This document shows, one piece after another, positions 63,991 to 64,000 of a stretch of 64,000 nucleotides of DNA (positions are counted from its first letter, which is position 1; every line of letters begins with the position of its first letter). Position numbers and translations under genes: made by a program. The DNA lies in IMG/VR virus record IMGVR_UViG_3300045135_002615, positions 232,643 to 296,642 of that record. One strand, 5' to 3'. The stretch is from a virus. The notes beneath the pieces are model-generated. The model ran no database searches. It saw only the letters and a list, made by a program, of their open reading frames with translations, and was not told the DNA's origin.

Positions 63991-64000
63991 CTTTTTAAGA

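Noticed and set aside
1-64000. Insertion sequences, integrase or attachment sites
   Set aside because: No transposase or integrase motif and no matching direct repeats at tRNA ends were seen. The window reads as continuous phage genome and not as an integrated or decayed copy.

Overview
This window is part of the genome of a large tailed bacteriophage, probably a jumbo phage. It packs about 85 mostly abutting or overlapping genes on both strands. It has five tRNA genes, a lysin, phage-type replication genes, a phage-type sigma factor and two giant (>3,100 aa) fibre-like proteins. It has no rRNA, ribosomal-protein or host housekeeping genes. Capsid, portal, terminase and DNA polymerase genes are not seen, so the full genome must be much longer than 64 kb. 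Strong AGGAGG-type ribosome binding sites, TTGACA/TATAAT promoters and a lipobox lipoprotein point to a bacterial host with normal Shine-Dalgarno initiation. Fibre modules of a type I recall from marine phages suggest an aquatic host. The host cannot be named from the sequence.

Layout. 1-1760: small proteins, tRNA-Glu and tRNA-Lys with a sigma-70 promoter and terminators, and a lipoprotein. 1744-5589: GroEL-like chaperonin (-), amidase endolysin (+), a triple helix-turn-helix protein (+) that overlaps an antisense polynucleotide-kinase-like P-loop protein (-). 5664-8214: helical, probably virion-associated proteins. 8204-9387 (-): thymidine kinase and sigma factor. 9537-13996 (+): lytic transglycosylase, TOPRIM primase, a complete eukaryote-type (GSII) glutamine synthetase, a ClpP-like protease and small proteins. 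13993-16288: a DUF4258-like protein and a pentapeptide-repeat/coiled-coil protein. 16355-35172: two fibre-like genes of 9.4 kb each. 35274-43379: a secreted protein and a block of modular receptor-binding or decoration proteins (PA14, LamG and a shared N-terminal domain), with a few enzymes. 43366-52464 (-): a SbcC-like ATPase half, a beta-clamp-like protein, an expanded family of small paralogues and a cluster of tiny membrane proteins. 52549-59072: more adhesins, three tRNAs (Met, Arg, Arg) and a regulatory palindrome. 59069-61643 (-): T5orf172 protein, DnaB-like helicase and its loader-like partner. 61746-63827 (+): RecD-like helicase.

How it fits together. Replication is represented by the primase, helicase, loader-like protein, clamp, RecD helicase and SbcC-like ATPase. 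Lysis is represented by the amidase and possibly the transglycosylase. The plus strand carries most virion-type genes. About ten of these have leaders with the same architecture: a short CKTTTAT-like element, then a hairpin whose 3' arm carries the Shine-Dalgarno sequence. The hairpin sequences differ but the pairing is kept. Together with the phage sigma factor, this suggests a late-gene switch that acts on both transcription and translation, and it is the most interesting signal here. Others are the phage glutamine synthetase, the divergent chaperonin, the GKR paralogue family, a 19-bp-stem three-way-junction leader at 35179-35276, and stop-codon overlap at every convergent gene pair. All functional names come from reading motifs by eye; no searches were run.
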